From assembly GCF_001431535.1 (NCBI RefSeq), contig NZ_LDJK01000037.1:1-37878 (forward strand): a stretch of DNA of 37,878 nt, read 5' to 3'. Both the position numbers and the translations under genes were made by a program. Origin of the DNA: Stenotrophomonas chelatiphaga (GTDB lineage: Bacteria > Pseudomonadota > Gammaproteobacteria > Xanthomonadales > Xanthomonadaceae). Each line of letters opens with the position of its first letter. Position 1 is the stretch's first letter. Under the pieces are notes generated by a model. The model was not told where the DNA came from. It did no database searches and saw only the letters and a program-made list of their open reading frames with translations. Below, piece after piece: positions 17,901 to 28,068 of this stretch.

Positions 17901-20900
17901 GCCGGCACTGCCGACCGACACGGTGTTGGCACGATTGGCCACCGAGTCGGCACCCAGCGCGACCGAGTTCACCGCACTGGCGGTGGAGAAGTAACCGATG
18001 GCCGTGCTCTGTTCGCCGGTAGCGAACGCCAGCGTACCGGCCGCCGTGGCGTTGTCACCGCTGGCCTGCGCACCCGCGCCCACCGCCGTGGCTGCTTCGC
18101 CGCTGGCCTCGGTGGAGATGAAGAAGCCCAGGCCGGGCAGCAGGTCGACCGGACCACCGATGGCCGTGCTGCTGGTGCCGGTGGCGACGGTCTGCGTACC
18201 GATGGCCGTGGAGTAGTCGCCGATGGCGTTGGACACCGCACCGAAGGCCGCGGATTGGGCGCCGGAGGCATACGCGCCCAGGCCGTAGGAGGCTGCACCG
18301 AAGCCGCTGGCAACGGCGCTGGCACCGACGGCGGTGCCGCCGAGTCCGGCACTGGTGGCGCCGGTATCCACCGGCACCCCGCCATTGGTGATCAGCGGAT
18401 TGCCGTCCTCGTCCACGGCCACGCCGCCGACGGCGACGCTGCCCGGACCGGTGGCCTGCGCGTTGTTACCGAACGCGGCGCTGTTCTGCCCGGCGGCCAG
18501 GGCGTTGAAGCCCACTGCCGTGGCACTCTGGCCCACCGCGGCAGCCCCGCTGCCGAGCGCAGTCGCGCCATCGGCCAGTGCGTTGGACGCCTCGCCGATG
18601 GCCGTTGCGTTGGCGCCGGCCGCGAGGGCACCAGCGTCGCTGTCATCGCTGCCGCTGGCCTGGAAGTACTTGCTGGTCGCTTCGCCGGCGGCGGCCACCG
18701 CGTCCAGCTGGTCCAGGTTCACCGCATCGGTGCCTTCGGTACCCGCTGCCACATGGGTGACCTGGCGTTCGTTGCCGGCACTGCCCACCGCTACGCTGCG
18801 TTCGCGATCGGCGACCGAACCGGCACCCAGAGCCACGCTGTTGTCACCGGCAGCGCTGCTGCCCGCACCGACCGCGATGGCACTTTCGCCCAGCGCTTCG
18901 GAATTGGTACCGATGGAGATGCTGTTGATGGTATTGCCAAGCGCCTGGTAGCCCAGTGCGACGCTGTAGTCACCGTAGCCGAATGCCCCGCGTCCGACCG
19001 CCGTGGAGCTGGCGCCGTCGGCCCAGCTGTTGTAACCGATGGACGTAGCGCCGCTGCCGCTGGCCCACGCCGCCGGACCAAACGCCGAGGCATTGGTCGC
19101 CGTCGCCCATGCGCTGGAACCGAACGCCGTGGCGCCTGCCGCCGTGGCGAAGCTGTAGCCACCGACGGCGGTGCTTTCATCGCTGCTGGCCCACGCGCTG
19201 TCACCGATCGCCACGCTGTAGCCGCCGGTGGCGCGCGCCTTGTTGCCGCCGGCAAAGCTGTTGTCACCGGTGGCCTGTGCGCCGGAGCCGAAGGCGTTGC
19301 TGACCAGCCCGGTGGCCTGCGCCGCGTTGCCCACCGCCGTGGAGCCCGCGCTGGCACTGGTGCCGGTCAGCACGGCGCTGCCGTCAGCGTTGAAGATCGG
19401 CGAGTTGTATTCGTCATACGCCTGGCCGAGGCCACCGATGGCCACCGCGCCTTCGCCGCCGGCGCTGGTGTTGCGGCCCACCGCCACGCTGTCGTTGCCG
19501 ACCGCAGAGGCGCCTGCTCCCTGCGCCACGGCACCCTCACCGATGGCATTGCTGGCCGAACCGGCCGCCAATGCGCCTTCGCCTTCGGCCCATGCGCCGA
19601 CGTCGGTGCCGCTCTCCGGCTGTGCCTGGAAGTACTTGCTGGTGTTCTCCGCCCCTGCAGCAACCGCATTGAGCTGGTCCAGGTTCACCGCATCGCTGCC
19701 GTCGGTGCCGGCCGCCACGTTGGTGATCTGGCGCTGCAGGTCGGCGTTGCCGACCGACACACTGTCCGCGCGGGTGGCAATGGAGTCGGCACCCAGCGCC
19801 ACGCTGTTCTCACCGCGTGACTCGGCGGCATTGCCAAGCGCGGTGCTGTTGGCACCCGGTGACCAGGCACCGCCGCCGACAGCGGTGGAGTAATTGCCGG
19901 ATGCTTCGGTGGCGAGCAGGCCGAACAGCGCCCCACCCACCGCGACGCTGTTGGTGCCACTGGCGATGCTGGCCTGGCCGGTCGCGGTGCTGTAACCGCC
20001 ACTGGCCACCGAATCGGCGCCCACCGCGACCGAACTGTCGCCCGTGGCCGCACTGCCGGTACCCATCGCGGTGGAGAAATCACCGGTGGCGTTGGACACC
20101 GCGCCGAACGCCGATGCCTGCGCGCCGCTGGCATAGGCGCCCACGCCGTAGGACGAAGCGGCGAAGCCGCTGGCTTCGGCGCTGGCACCGACGGCGGTGC
20201 CGCCCACGCCCGCACTGGTCGCGCCGGTATCCACCGGCACCCCGCCGTTGGTGATCAGCGGGTCGCCATTGGCGTCAACTGCCGCACCACCCACCGCCAC
20301 GCTGCCCGGGCCGTTGGCCTGGGCGTTGTTGCCGAAGGCGGCACTGTTCTGGCCGCTGGCCAGCGCGTTGAAACCGACTGCCGTGGCATTGCTGGCCACG
20401 GCGGTTGCGCCGCTGCCAAGCGCGGTGCTGCCGTCGGCCAGCGCATTGGACGCTTCGCCGATGGCGGTGGCATTGGCGCCGGCGGCAAACGCACCGGCGT
20501 CGCTGTCGTCGCTGCCGGTGGCCTGGAAGTACTTGGCGGTGGTGTCGGCCACCGCAGCGACCGCATCCAGCTGCTCGAGGTTCACCGCGTCGGTGGCCTC
20601 GGTACCGGCGGCGACGTCGGTGATCTGGCGCTCGTTGCCGACGCTGCCAACCGCGACCGAGTTGGCGCGCACCGCTTCGGAATTGGCACCCAGCGCCACG
20701 CTGTTGGCGCCCCGCGCCGTGCTGTAGAAGCCGACCGCCGTGCTGTCTTCGCCACTGGCCCAGCTCTGCGCGCCGAGCGCGCTGGCGCGGTCGCCGGGTG
20801 CATAGGCGAAGTAGCCGATGGCCGTGGCCTGCTCGCCGGACGCTTCGCTCAGCGTGCCGCTGGCCAGGCTCAGGTCACCGCTGGCGATGGCACCGGCGCC

Positions 20901-22562
20901 CACGGCCGTGGCCGATTCGCCGCTGGCCTGGGTCTGTACGAAGTAGCCCAGGCCCGGGATCAGGTCCGCCGGTCCACCGATGGCCACGCTGCTGGTGCCG
21001 GTGGCGACCGATTCGGTACCGATGGCGGTGGAGTAATCGCCGATCGCATTGGACACCGCACCGAAGGCAGACGACTGCGCGCCGCCGGCGTAGGCACCCA
21101 GGCCATACGAAGACGACGCAAAACCACTGGCCTCCGCGCTGGCGCCGACGGCGGTGGCGCCCACCCCGGCGCTGGTCGCGCCGGTATCCACCGGCACGCC
21201 GCCGTTGGTGATCAGCGGGTTGCCATCGGCGTCCACCGCCGCACCACCGACCGCCACGCTGCCCGGGCCGTTGGCCTGGGCGTTGTTGCCGAAGGCGGCG
21301 CTGTTCTGGCCGCTGGCCAGCGCGTTGAAACCGACCGCTGTGGCATTGCTGGCGACCGCGGTGGCACCGCTGCCGAGGGCCGTGCTGCCATCGGCCAGGG
21401 CATTGGACGCTTCACCGATGGCGGTGGCGTTGGCACCGGCGGCGAAGGCGCCGGCGTCGCTGTCGTCACCGCCGGTGGCCTGGAAATACTTCGCCGTGGT
21501 GTCAGCGACGGCCGCCACTTCGTCCAGCTGCTCCAGGTTCACCGCGTCGGTGCCCTCGGTACCGGCGGCGACGTTGGTGACCTGGCGTTCAAGCCCGGCC
21601 GAGCCGACCGACACGCTGCCTGCGCGGTCGGCATAGGAACCACTGCCCAGCGCCACGCTGTCCGCACCTTCGGCCACGGCGCCGGCGCCCAGCGCCGTGC
21701 TTCCGTCGCCGAGGGCATACGATCCACTGCCGATGGCGGTCGCATAGCGACCCGCGGCTTCGGTGGCGTACTGGCCGCCGAGCGTGCCGCCGACGGCAAC
21801 GGTGCCCTCGGCGGTAGCCAGCGCGGCATCACCCAGTGCCACGGCATTGGCGCCGGAGGCGACGCTGCCGGCACCGGCGGCGGTGGCCGACGACCCGGAT
21901 GCGGAGGCGCTGCCGGTGCCGTTGGCCTGGAAATAGCTGGCGGTGGTTTCGGCGATATCGGCCACCGCGTCGAGCTGGGCCAGGTTGACCGCATCGGTGT
22001 CGGCGGTGCCGGCCTTCACGTTGGTGATCTGCCGCTCGCTGCCAGCGCTGCCGACCGACACGCTGTCGGCGCGCGTGGCGATGGAATCTGCGCCCAGCGC
22101 CACGCTGTTGCTGGCCGATGCCACGCTGCCTGCGCCGAGGGCGGTGCTGCTGGTCGCGCTGGCCTGCGCGCCGCCACCGAAGGCGGATGAAAGGGATTTG
22201 CTGGCGATGGTGTCGGCGCCGATGGCGACCGCGTACAGGCCGGTTGCGGCGCTGTTGTCACCCACGGCCACGGCGGTCGCACCGGAAACCACCGCGGTGC
22301 CGGTCACCGCGCACTGCGCCAGCGAGCCGTCTGCCAGCATGCATTCTTCGCTGCCACCCACTGCAACGGACTGGGCAAGGGCCGCCGGCGCGACCGCTCC
22401 CCATCCCAATGCCATCGCCAACGAGGCGCCCACCAGGATCGGACCACTGCCTCGGCGGCGCTTGTCGATGACGTTGCCGGGCTGGTCGGAAGAGGCCAGT
22501 TCCGAGGCCACGACCAGCTGTCCGAGTGCTTTGTTCCAGACCTTGCGATAAATCCGATTCAT
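14961..22562 (-). CDS. Giant trimeric autotransporter adhesin (YadA-like, type Vc)
   Basis: A 2533-residue surface adhesin. Residues 1-24 form the extended signal peptide region (MNRIYRKVWNKALGQLVVAS), and a hydrophobic core with cleavage near ALA63 follows. Most of the protein is YadA-head repeats (xxSVALGxxSxAxG style). These are cut by necks of the form ERQVTNVAAGTxxTDAVN near residues 195, 343, 662, 962, 1283, 1576, 1909 and 2417. A stalk lies at about 2165-2400 (RIVNVAEGRLTADSSDAV, HGKLTFGG). The end is a coiled coil and YadA anchor of four strands finishing in the terminal aromatic GFGW. Cys74 and Cys84 near the mature N-terminus are unusual for such proteins. The ATG at 22562 has AGGAG ten bases upstream; a 20-residue upstream extension is unlikely. 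Adhesion to host or abiotic surfaces or self-aggregation is inferred from the family. Confidence 0.96.
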   Translation of the reverse strand: MNRIYRKVWNKALGQLVVASELASSDQPGNVIDKRRRGSGPILVGASLAMALGWGAVAPAALAQSVAVGGSEECMLADGSLAQCAVTGTAVVSGATAVAVGDNSAATGLYAVAIGADTIASKSLSSAFGGGAQASATSSTALGAGSVASASNSVALGADSIATRADSVSVGSAGSERQITNVKAGTADTDAVNLAQLDAVADIAETTASYFQANGTGSASASGSSATAAGAGSVASGANAVALGDAALATAEGTVAVGGTLGGQYATEAAGRYATAIGSGSYALGDGSTALGAGAVAEGADSVALGSGSYADRAGSVSVGSAGLERQVTNVAAGTEGTDAVNLEQLDEVAAVADTTAKYFQATGGDDSDAGAFAAGANATAIGEASNALADGSTALGSGATAVASNATAVGFNALASGQNSAAFGNNAQANGPGSVAVGGAAVDADGNPLITNGGVPVDTGATSAGVGATAVGASAEASGFASSSYGLGAYAGGAQSSAFGAVSNAIGDYSTAIGTESVATGTSSVAIGGPADLIPGLGYFVQTQASGESATAVGAGAIASGDLSLASGTLSEASGEQATAIGYFAYAPGDRASALGAQSWASGEDSTAVGFYSTARGANSVALGANSEAVRANSVAVGSVGNERQITDVAAGTEATDAVNLEQLDAVAAVADTTAKYFQATGSDDSDAGAFAAGANATAIGEASNALADGSTALGSGATAVASNATAVGFNALASGQNSAAFGNNAQANGPGSVAVGGAAVDANGDPLITNGGVPVDTGATSAGVGGTAVGASAEASGFAASSYGVGAYASGAQASAFGAVSNATGDFSTAMGTGSAATGDSSVAVGADSVASGGYSTATGQASIASGTNSVAVGGALFGLLATEASGNYSTAVGGGAWSPGANSTALGNAAESRGENSVALGADSIATRADSVSVGNADLQRQITNVAAGTDGSDAVNLDQLNAVAAGAENTSKYFQAQPESGTDVGAWAEGEGALAAGSASNAIGEGAVAQGAGASAVGNDSVAVGRNTSAGGEGAVAIGGLGQAYDEYNSPIFNADGSAVLTGTSASAGSTAVGNAAQATGLVSNAFGSGAQATGDNSFAGGNKARATGGYSVAIGDSAWASSDESTAVGGYSFATAAGATAFGSSAWATATNASAFGPAAWASGSGATSIGYNSWADGASSTAVGRGAFGYGDYSVALGYQALGNTINSISIGTNSEALGESAIAVGAGSSAAGDNSVALGAGSVADRERSVAVGSAGNERQVTHVAAGTEGTDAVNLDQLDAVAAAGEATSKYFQASGSDDSDAGALAAGANATAIGEASNALADGATALGSGAAAVGQSATAVGFNALAAGQNSAAFGNNAQATGPGSVAVGGVAVDEDGNPLITNGGVPVDTGATSAGLGGTAVGASAVASGFGAASYGLGAYASGAQSAAFGAVSNAIGDYSTAIGTQTVATGTSSTAIGGPVDLLPGLGFFISTEASGEAATAVGAGAQASGDNATAAGTLAFATGEQSTAIGYFSTASAVNSVALGADSVANRANTVSVGSAGNERQVTNVAAGTQGTDAVNLDQLEAVAAAGETTSKYFQASGSADSDAGALVEGENALAAGEASNAIGDGAVALGSGATAIGTNAAAVGFNALASGENASASGFNAQATAANASASGANAVASGEYATANGAESLASGEMSAAFGAGSVASGAGSTASGVLAEASGEEAVAVGYFTTADGSGATAVGSEAVAIGTTAASFGFAAEATGGYSTAVGGYAQASAFNTTALGSFANASGSNAVALGGDSVASGAYSTAAGQGSIASGTNTVAVGGTLGGLYATEASGNYSTAVGGGAWSSGVNSTAIGNAATSAGLNSVALGADSIADRDNSVSVGGAGATRQITNVAAGSQATDAVNLAQLEAVAAAGATASKYLAASGSEDSDAGALVDGENALAAGEASNALGDGAVALGSGATSVGANASAVGFNALASAANATASGANAAASAEYATASGAESSASAESSSAFGAASVASATGSTAAGALSEASGVESVAVGYFSTAAGDAATAVGAESSAGGSVAASLGFRADASGDFSTAVGGLSQASAFNATAVGNSAIASGSGSLALGGDAVASGARSVALGAGSQALEANVVSVGGGNGASAPATRRIVNVAEGRLTADSSDAVTGSQLTSTNQRVGAVETKVSDIDSRIGGLQTTQANTLAYDDSEHGKLTFGGAQGTVVDNIAAGSISGDSRQAVNGGQLFQSLANAASMLGGGASVGLQGVFVAPNYIIQGNTYTNVGDALTALDSRVSNLGQSLASGTPVSTAPSPAAGGNGPSTAAGGALPVATPSTQASAQAVVGQGAVASGAGATAIGLGATASADNSVALGQGSVADRANSVSVGSVGNERQVTNVAAGTQATDAVNKGQLDSGVASANSYTDSRIKSVADSFDVFKGDVDGKLRNMDRRIDQQGAMSAAMLNMATSAAGVRTQNRVGVGVGFQGGESALSLGYQRAVSDRATVTFGGAFSSDDSSVGVGAGFGW
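18330..21510 (-). repeat. Tandem adhesin head modules, near-identical DNA copies
   Basis: Three closely similar blocks of about 350 bp lie at about 18333-18680, 20194-20550 and 21151-21510. The latter two are about 957 bp apart. All encode NGGVPVDTGATSAG followed on the gene's upstream side by SNALADGSTALGSGATAV-type repeats. A second pair of similar blocks lies at about 17025-17180 and 19865-20015 (EASGNYSTAVGGGAWS). These are candidates for recombination that changes adhesin length. Confidence 0.85.
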
Positions 22563-22933
22563 CTGAGTACGACTCCTGGTTGGACTGGTTTTCGGGCAAA
22601 GCAACGCCACCGCCGGGCGCAATGGCCCAACGTCCCCTGAGGGCGCTTGTTTCGCGTGATTTACTGCAGTTGCCGAACGGCGAGCAGCGGAACTAACAGC
22701 GGTGCGCGCGGTCCTGCGGGTGCGGCTGACTGAATGTTTCCAGAACGAGATAGAAGTTTAACGTGAACATTTCCTGACGTCAATACCTTGACGAAGAAAA
22801 AAGAAATGACGTGATTGCCTTCTCGGTTCCCTGCATTCATGTGAACGGGCTGTTATCCAGCGATGAACGCGAGGTGTGCCTGTTCACTCAGCGATCGGTG
22901 TTCAACGTCGCCCATTTCAACCAGGCATGAAAA
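22563..22933. other. Adhesin leader and upstream spacer
   Basis: This non-coding stretch of about 370 bp holds the adhesin ribosome site (22573-22577), a leader of about 185 bases, and the promoter at 22755-22783. Bases 22740-22830 are markedly more AT-rich than the surroundings, including an A-run near 22795-22805. No gene is apparent in the remainder up to the purL terminator. Confidence 0.7.
22755..22783 (-). promoter_or_regulatory. Sigma-70-type promoter of the adhesin gene
   Basis: On the minus strand, TTGACG (22783-22778), a 17-base spacer and TAAACT (22760-22755) closely fit -35 and -10 elements. Transcription would start near 22748 and leave a leader of about 185 bases. The palindrome TGACGTCA at 22775-22782 overlaps the -35 and could be an operator. 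Confidence 0.7.
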
Positions 22934-22957
22934 AACCCGCCGGTTGCCCGGCGGGTT
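22934..22957 (-). terminator. Rho-independent terminator of purL
   Basis: A 10-bp stem AACCCGCCGG / CCGGCGGGTT with a 4-base loop. On the minus strand it is followed by a T-run (TTTTT including stem bases, then CATGCC). It lies 44 bases beyond the purL stop. Confidence 0.93.
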
Positions 22958-23001
22958 CTCAGTACGCCTGCGGATTGGCGCTGCGCATCACTGAATGGCG
23001 T

Positions 23002-26000
23002 TCAGCTGCACCATGCCCGTGCGTTGCGGAACATCCGCATCCACGGCGAGTCGCCCTGCCATTCAGCAGGCGCCCAGCTGAGGTTGAGCGCGCGCGGGGT
23101 GCGCTCCGGATGCGGCATCATGATCGTCACCCGGCCATCGGTGCTGGTCAGCCCGGTAATGCCGTCCGGCGATCCGTTCGGATTCAGCGGGTACTGGCTG
23201 GCCACGCTGCCGTCGCCGTCGATGTAGCGCAGCGATACGCGTGCAGCGGCCTGGTCCACGGCGGTGTCGAACACCGCGCGGCCTTCACCGTGGGCCACCG
23301 CCACCGGCAGCCGCGAACCGGCCATCCCGCGCAGCAGGATCGACGGCGATTCCACCACTTCCAGCAGCGAGGTACGGGCTTCGAACTGCTCGCTGGCGTT
23401 GCGACGGAACTGCGGCCAGTGCTCGGCACCGGGGATGATCGCCTTCAGCTGGCTGATCATCTGGCAGCCGTTGCAGACGCCCAGCGAGAAGCTGTCTTCG
23501 CGCGCGAAGAAGGCCGCGAACGCATCACGCAGCGCACTGCGCTCCAGGATCGAGGTCGCCCAGCCGCGGCCGGCACCGAGCACGTCGCCGTAGCTGAAGC
23601 CACCGCAGGCGGCCAGGCCGGTGAAATCAGCCAGGTCCAGGCGGCCTTCGATCAGGTCGCTCATGTGCACGTCAAACGCACTGAAGCCGGCTCGTTCGAA
23701 GGCGTTGGCCATTTCAACCTGGCCGTTGACGCCCTGCTCGCGGAGGATGGCGATCTTCGGCCGCACCCCGGTGTTGACGAACGGCGCCGCCACGTCCTCG
23801 TCGGCATCGAAGCCGAGCTTCGGCTTCAGGCCCGGCGCGTTGAACGCACGCGCGACCTGCCGTTCCTGGTCGGCGGTGTCCGGGTTGTCACGCAGTTTCT
23901 GCATGGCGTGGGTGACCGACCACCAGGCGTCGAACAGCGCCTCCCAGCGCCACTCGACCACGTTTTCGCCGTGCAGCGACACCCGCACCACGGGGGCGGT
24001 GGTCGGACGTGCGATGCGCTGCGCGCATTCGGTCAGGGCGTGGCGTTCGATCAGGTCGGCAAACGCCGCACGGTCTTCGCGCGCCACCTGCACCACCGCA
24101 CCCAGCTCTTCGTTGAACAGGCTGCGGAACGGATCATCGCCCCAGGCGTCGAGCAGGATGTCCAGGCCCATGCGCGAGGCGAACGCCATCTCGCACAGTG
24201 CGGCGAACGCACCACCGTCGCTGCGGTCGTGGTAGGCCATCAGCAGGCCATCACGGCGTGCATCGCGGATCAGTTCGAAGAAGGCGCGCAGGCGCTGCGG
24301 GTCATCCAGGTCCGGCGCAGTGCCACCGAAAGCCGGCAGTCCGCCATGGTCGGCATGCACCTGGGCCAGGATCGAACCGCCCATGCGCTGCTTGCCGGCA
24401 CCCAGGCCGATAAGCCACAGCTCGCTGTCCACATCACGCTGCAGCAGCGGCGTGAGCTGCTGGCGCACGTCCAGCACTGGCGCGAAGGCGGTGATCACCA
24501 GTGACACCGGCGACACGCTCTTGTGCGCCTGGCCGGCGTCGTGCCACTGCGCCTGCATCGAAAGCGAATCCTTGCCCACCGGGATGCTGATATCCAGCTG
24601 CGGGCACAGCTGCATGCCGACGGCCTTGACCGCGTCGTACAGCAGCGCGTCTTCGCCCTCATGGCCGGCAGCGGCCATCCAGTTCGCCGACAGCTTTACT
24701 TCATCCAGCGCATCCACCGGCGCGGCGCACAGGTTGGTGATCGCTTCACCCACTGCCATGCGTGCCGAGGCGGCGGCATCCAGCAACGCCAGCGGGGTGC
24801 GTTCACCGAGCGACATCGCCTCGCCCACCACGCCGTCGAAACCGGTCAGGGTGATCGCCACGTCTGCTACCGGCACCTGCCAGGGGCCGATCATCTGTTC
24901 GCGCGCGGTCAGGCCACCGACACTGCGGTCACCGATGGTGACCAGGAAGTTCTTGGCCGCCACGGTCGGGTGCGCCAGCACGCGCAGGCCGGCTTCATGC
25001 AGGTCCAGCCCGCTGGTCTTCAGCGCCGGCCAGCGCGGCGCCGGCGGATGGTTGGTATCGCGGTGCATCTTCGGCGGCTTGCCGAACAGCACGTCCATCG
25101 GCAGGTCGATCGGCGCGTCGGCCGGGGTCGCGCCCGGCGTGGCGCCGTAGGCCACCACCAGGTGCTGTTCGGTGGTCGCCACGCCAACGGCCGCGAACGG
25201 GCAGCGCTCACGCGCGCACAGCGCGGCGAATTCGGCCAGCCGTTCCTGGGCCACGCCCAGCACGTAGCGTTCCTGTGATTCGTTGCACCACAGCTGCATC
25301 GGCGACAGCGACGGATCATCGGTGGGCACCTTGCCCAGGTCGATCACCCCGCCCACGCCGGAATCGTGCAGCAGCTCCGGAATGGCGTTGGACAGGCCAC
25401 CGGCACCGACGTCGTGGAAGAATTTGATCGGATTGTCCACGCCCATGCCGACGCAGCGGTCGATCACTTCCTGGCATCGACGTTCCATTTCCGGGTTGTC
25501 GCGCTGCACGCTGGCGAAATCGAGGTCTTCGGCACTTTCACCGGAGGCCACCGACGACGCCGCGCCACCGCCCAGGCCGATCAGCATCGCCGGGCCACCC
25601 AGCACGATCACCGCATCGCCCGCCTGCAGCGGAATCTTGTCGACCTGCACGCGGTCGATCGCACCGAGGCCGCCGGCGAGCATGATCGGCTTGTCGTAGG
25701 CGCGGGTGATGCCGCCTTCGGCCAGCTCGAAGGTACGGAAATAGCCCAGCAGGTTCGGCCGGCCGAATTCGTTGTTGAATGCGGCACCGCCGAGCGGGCC
25801 ATCGAGCATGATGTCCAGCGCCGGGGCCATGCGCGGGTTCAGCGCGCGCGGCGCTTCCCACGGCTGCGGCAGGGTCGGGATGCGCAGGTGCGACACCGAG
25901 AAACCGGTCAGGCCGGCCTTCGGCTTGCCGCCACGACCGGTCGCGCCTTCGTCGCGGATTTCACCGCCGGCACCGGTCGCCGCGCCCGGGAACGGTGCGA

Positions 26001-26883
26001 TGGCGGTGGGGTGGTTGTGCGTTTCCACCTTGATCTGGAAGGCGCTGGGCACGACCGCTTCGCTGCGGTACTCCCCGCTGGCCGGATCCGGGCGGTAACG
26101 CGCGGCCGCATGGCCTTCGATCACCGCGGCGTTGTCGCTGTACGCGCTGAGCGTGTGCTGCGGGGTCTGCTGGTGGGTGTTCTTGATCATCCGGAACAAC
26201 GAACGATCCTGTTCCTGGCCGTCGATGGTCCAGCTGGCGTTGAAGATCTTGTGCCGGCAGTGTTCGGAGTTCGCCTGTGCGAACATCATCAGCTCCACGT
26301 CCGACGGTTTGCGGCCGAGCTGGCCGAAGCGCTCGCGCAGGTAGTCGATTTCATCCTGGGCCATGGCCAGCCCGAGGCGCTGGTTGGCGCCTTCCAGGTC
26401 GTCCAGCGCCACGCGTTCCAGCGCGCCGCGCGCCGGCGTGGAGAACAGCGTGCTGCCCTGCTCCACGGTATCCAGCACCGATTGCGTCATCGGGTCATGC
26501 AGCACCTTCACCAGCGCCTGCTGCGCGGCCGGATCGGTTGGCCAGCCCAGCACATCGATGCGCAGGCCACGTTCGACCCGGCTGACCGGCTGGCCCGCAC
26601 CGCGCACCAGTTCGGTGGCCTTGCTGGACCATGGCGACAGCGTACCCAGGCGCGGCACAACGAAGCGCTGGATGGCGCCTTCGGCCACGGGCTCGGCCCG
26701 TTCGCGCGCTTCCAGGATCCGGCACAGGGTGGCGGCATCGGCCGTGCCCTTTCCGTCGGGCTGGATGAAGTACACCTGCCAGGCTCCGCTGATGCGCAGA
26801 TCGGCGGCAATGGACTGCAGGCGGGATTCGAGACGTTCGCGGCGGAACGCCGACAGGGCGGGCGCGCCCTCGAGGACCATCAT
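23002..26883 (-). CDS. purL: Phosphoribosylformylglycinamidine synthase
   Basis: A 1293-residue single-chain PurL, the size of the E. coli enzyme. It converts FGAR, glutamine and ATP to FGAM in purine synthesis. An N-terminal PurS-like part precedes the linker and the two AIR-synthase halves, with [20 protein letters not shown] and [12 protein letters not shown]. The C-terminal class I amidotransferase has Cys1137 (GVCNGCQM), His1258 and Glu1260 (PHPER). The start [11 protein letters not shown] at 26883 fits family N-termini; the frame is open to 27873 but that extension is not PurL-like. No strong ribosome site is seen. It is monocistronic, with its own promoter and terminator. Confidence 0.98.
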   Translation of the reverse strand: MMVLEGAPALSAFRRERLESRLQSIAADLRISGAWQVYFIQPDGKGTADAATLCRILEARERAEPVAEGAIQRFVVPRLGTLSPWSSKATELVRGAGQPVSRVERGLRIDVLGWPTDPAAQQALVKVLHDPMTQSVLDTVEQGSTLFSTPARGALERVALDDLEGANQRLGLAMAQDEIDYLRERFGQLGRKPSDVELMMFAQANSEHCRHKIFNASWTIDGQEQDRSLFRMIKNTHQQTPQHTLSAYSDNAAVIEGHAAARYRPDPASGEYRSEAVVPSAFQIKVETHNHPTAIAPFPGAATGAGGEIRDEGATGRGGKPKAGLTGFSVSHLRIPTLPQPWEAPRALNPRMAPALDIMLDGPLGGAAFNNEFGRPNLLGYFRTFELAEGGITRAYDKPIMLAGGLGAIDRVQVDKIPLQAGDAVIVLGGPAMLIGLGGGAASSVASGESAEDLDFASVQRDNPEMERRCQEVIDRCVGMGVDNPIKFFHDVGAGGLSNAIPELLHDSGVGGVIDLGKVPTDDPSLSPMQLWCNESQERYVLGVAQERLAEFAALCARERCPFAAVGVATTEQHLVVAYGATPGATPADAPIDLPMDVLFGKPPKMHRDTNHPPAPRWPALKTSGLDLHEAGLRVLAHPTVAAKNFLVTIGDRSVGGLTAREQMIGPWQVPVADVAITLTGFDGVVGEAMSLGERTPLALLDAAASARMAVGEAITNLCAAPVDALDEVKLSANWMAAAGHEGEDALLYDAVKAVGMQLCPQLDISIPVGKDSLSMQAQWHDAGQAHKSVSPVSLVITAFAPVLDVRQQLTPLLQRDVDSELWLIGLGAGKQRMGGSILAQVHADHGGLPAFGGTAPDLDDPQRLRAFFELIRDARRDGLLMAYHDRSDGGAFAALCEMAFASRMGLDILLDAWGDDPFRSLFNEELGAVVQVAREDRAAFADLIERHALTECAQRIARPTTAPVVRVSLHGENVVEWRWEALFDAWWSVTHAMQKLRDNPDTADQERQVARAFNAPGLKPKLGFDADEDVAAPFVNTGVRPKIAILREQGVNGQVEMANAFERAGFSAFDVHMSDLIEGRLDLADFTGLAACGGFSYGDVLGAGRGWATSILERSALRDAFAAFFAREDSFSLGVCNGCQMISQLKAIIPGAEHWPQFRRNASEQFEARTSLLEVVESPSILLRGMAGSRLPVAVAHGEGRAVFDTAVDQAAARVSLRYIDGDGSVASQYPLNPNGSPDGITGLTSTDGRVTIMMPHPERTPRALNLSWAPAEWQGDSPWMRMFRNARAWCS

Positions 26884-26917
26884 GTCCGGGGAACCGTGGT
26901 TGGGAAACGGGCCCGAT

Positions 26918-26923
26918 AGTGTA
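26918..26923 (-). promoter_or_regulatory. Probable -10 element of purL
   Basis: TACACT on the minus strand lies 34 bases before the purL ATG, which suits a start near 26911. No good -35 is visible 16-18 bases upstream. A purine-repressor (PurR) operator is not apparent. Confidence 0.4.
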
Positions 26924-27022
26924 CCGGAAGCGGCGTGGCGGGCCCCGATGGCCGATAACTGGAGGCCGCCGCGCGGACCACGCGCAAAGGTGATCGTCCC
27001 CCGGCCCGACGAGCACGCTGCC

Positions 27023-27982
27023 ATGCTTTCTGCTTCCGCGACCCTTCTGTCCACTACGCCAGGGCACCTGTCCTCGACCGCCCTGATTCGCCAGGGCCTG
27101 CGCCAGATCCGCGCGGCCGGGCTGGATCGCGGCCCTGCGCCCCGGCATATCGTCAACACCGGCCCAGGCCGGATCGCCGCGCATCGGCCAGACCCGGGCG
27201 GCCTGGCTGCCGTGCGTGAAAACGCGATGCGATTCTGGCGCCAGCAGGAGAACCCGCTCAGCCTGCTGGGCAGCGCGCCGAAGCCGAAGCCTTTGCCAGT
27301 GCGGCCGCTGTACGCAAGCCTGCCGCTGCCGCCCGCGCGGGTGTTCGCGCTGGCGCGGACGGGTCCGTGGAGCGCCCCTGCGCAGCCTGCCCCACCCCGA
27401 GTGGTCGGTGCGATCCTGAAGCGCCATGAACCCGGGCGGGCGCTGGAGGACCGGCTCGCCTCCCTGCCCGGCCCGCTGCACCGCGATCCTCGCCATCCGT
27501 TGGGCCTGATCAGCCTGCACGGCGTGCCACTGCTGGAGCGCAACATCTGCCAGGGCGACCGTCCGTGGCCCAGCCGCACCAGCACCAGCGTCGTGCATGG
27601 CACGGTTGCACGGGCAATCGCCTTGAAACAGGCGCGGGACCGCAGCAACGAGGGCGCGCCGTGGCGATCGACGACGGCGCCCCCCTGCGCGCATGACACC
27701 AGACCCGACTCGCCCGACAGTGGCCTGTCGATAGGGTCCGGCGATGAGGAGCTGCGCTCCGACGAAGCGCTCTGCGCACAGGCCGCCGCCTGTGGGCGCC
27801 AGATCGCCGCACGGCGCCAAGAGTGCCCGGACATGGCCCGCCTGGAGGACCTGCTGCGGGGACTGATCCCCACGCCATCGGCGCGCTGCCCGCATCCACC
27901 GCACCACTACCCCACCCGACCGCAGAAGCGCGAGCTGCATCCGTACGGCATTCATCGGGCGCTGATCGGCCTGCGCCGTTGA
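27023..27982 (+). CDS. Unrecognised protein, effector-like (first of three)
   Basis: A 319-residue product with no domain I recognise. Strong G/C preference at third codon positions in this frame supports it over the minus-strand frames. The N-terminus [20 protein letters not shown] is Ser/Thr-rich without acidic residues or a hydrophobic core, in the style of type III secretion signals. The middle is rich in Pro and Arg ([20 protein letters not shown]), and the end is [14 protein letters not shown]. No Sec signal or membrane helix is seen. The start is uncertain: in-frame ATG 26949 and GTG 26990 lie upstream, and none has a strong ribosome site. It diverges from purL and heads a same-strand run with the next two genes. 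Function unknown. Confidence 0.65.
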   Translation: MLSASATLLSTTPGHLSSTALIRQGLRQIRAAGLDRGPAPRHIVNTGPGRIAAHRPDPGGLAAVRENAMRFWRQQENPLSLLGSAPKPKPLPVRPLYASLPLPPARVFALARTGPWSAPAQPAPPRVVGAILKRHEPGRALEDRLASLPGPLHRDPRHPLGLISLHGVPLLERNICQGDRPWPSRTSTSVVHGTVARAIALKQARDRSNEGAPWRSTTAPPCAHDTRPDSPDSGLSIGSGDEELRSDEALCAQAAACGRQIAARRQECPDMARLEDLLRGLIPTPSARCPHPPHHYPTRPQKRELHPYGIHRALIGLRR

Positions 27983-28068
27983 AGGGGGCGGTGGCCTGCG
28001 CGATTTCTGGCGGCGAGGCGGCGCTGCAGGTTCCACCCTCACCGTCCTTCCCACCGTGAGACAGCAGC

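Noticed and set aside
14961..22562. Regular short repeats suggesting a CRISPR array or minisatellite
   Set aside because: The repeats are in-frame and encode YadA-head and neck motifs within one continuous gene; there are no constant repeats with unique spacers.
26890..26917. GGAACC followed 16 bases later by CCCGATA, resembling a HrpL-type hrp box before the effector-like genes
   Set aside because: The second half should be CCACNNA and fails at two of five fixed positions; the sequence overlaps the purL promoter.
26884..27873. N-terminal extension of purL to 27873
   Set aside because: The product would greatly exceed PurL length, the extension is Arg/Ser/Gly-rich, and it lies opposite a better-supported plus-strand gene.
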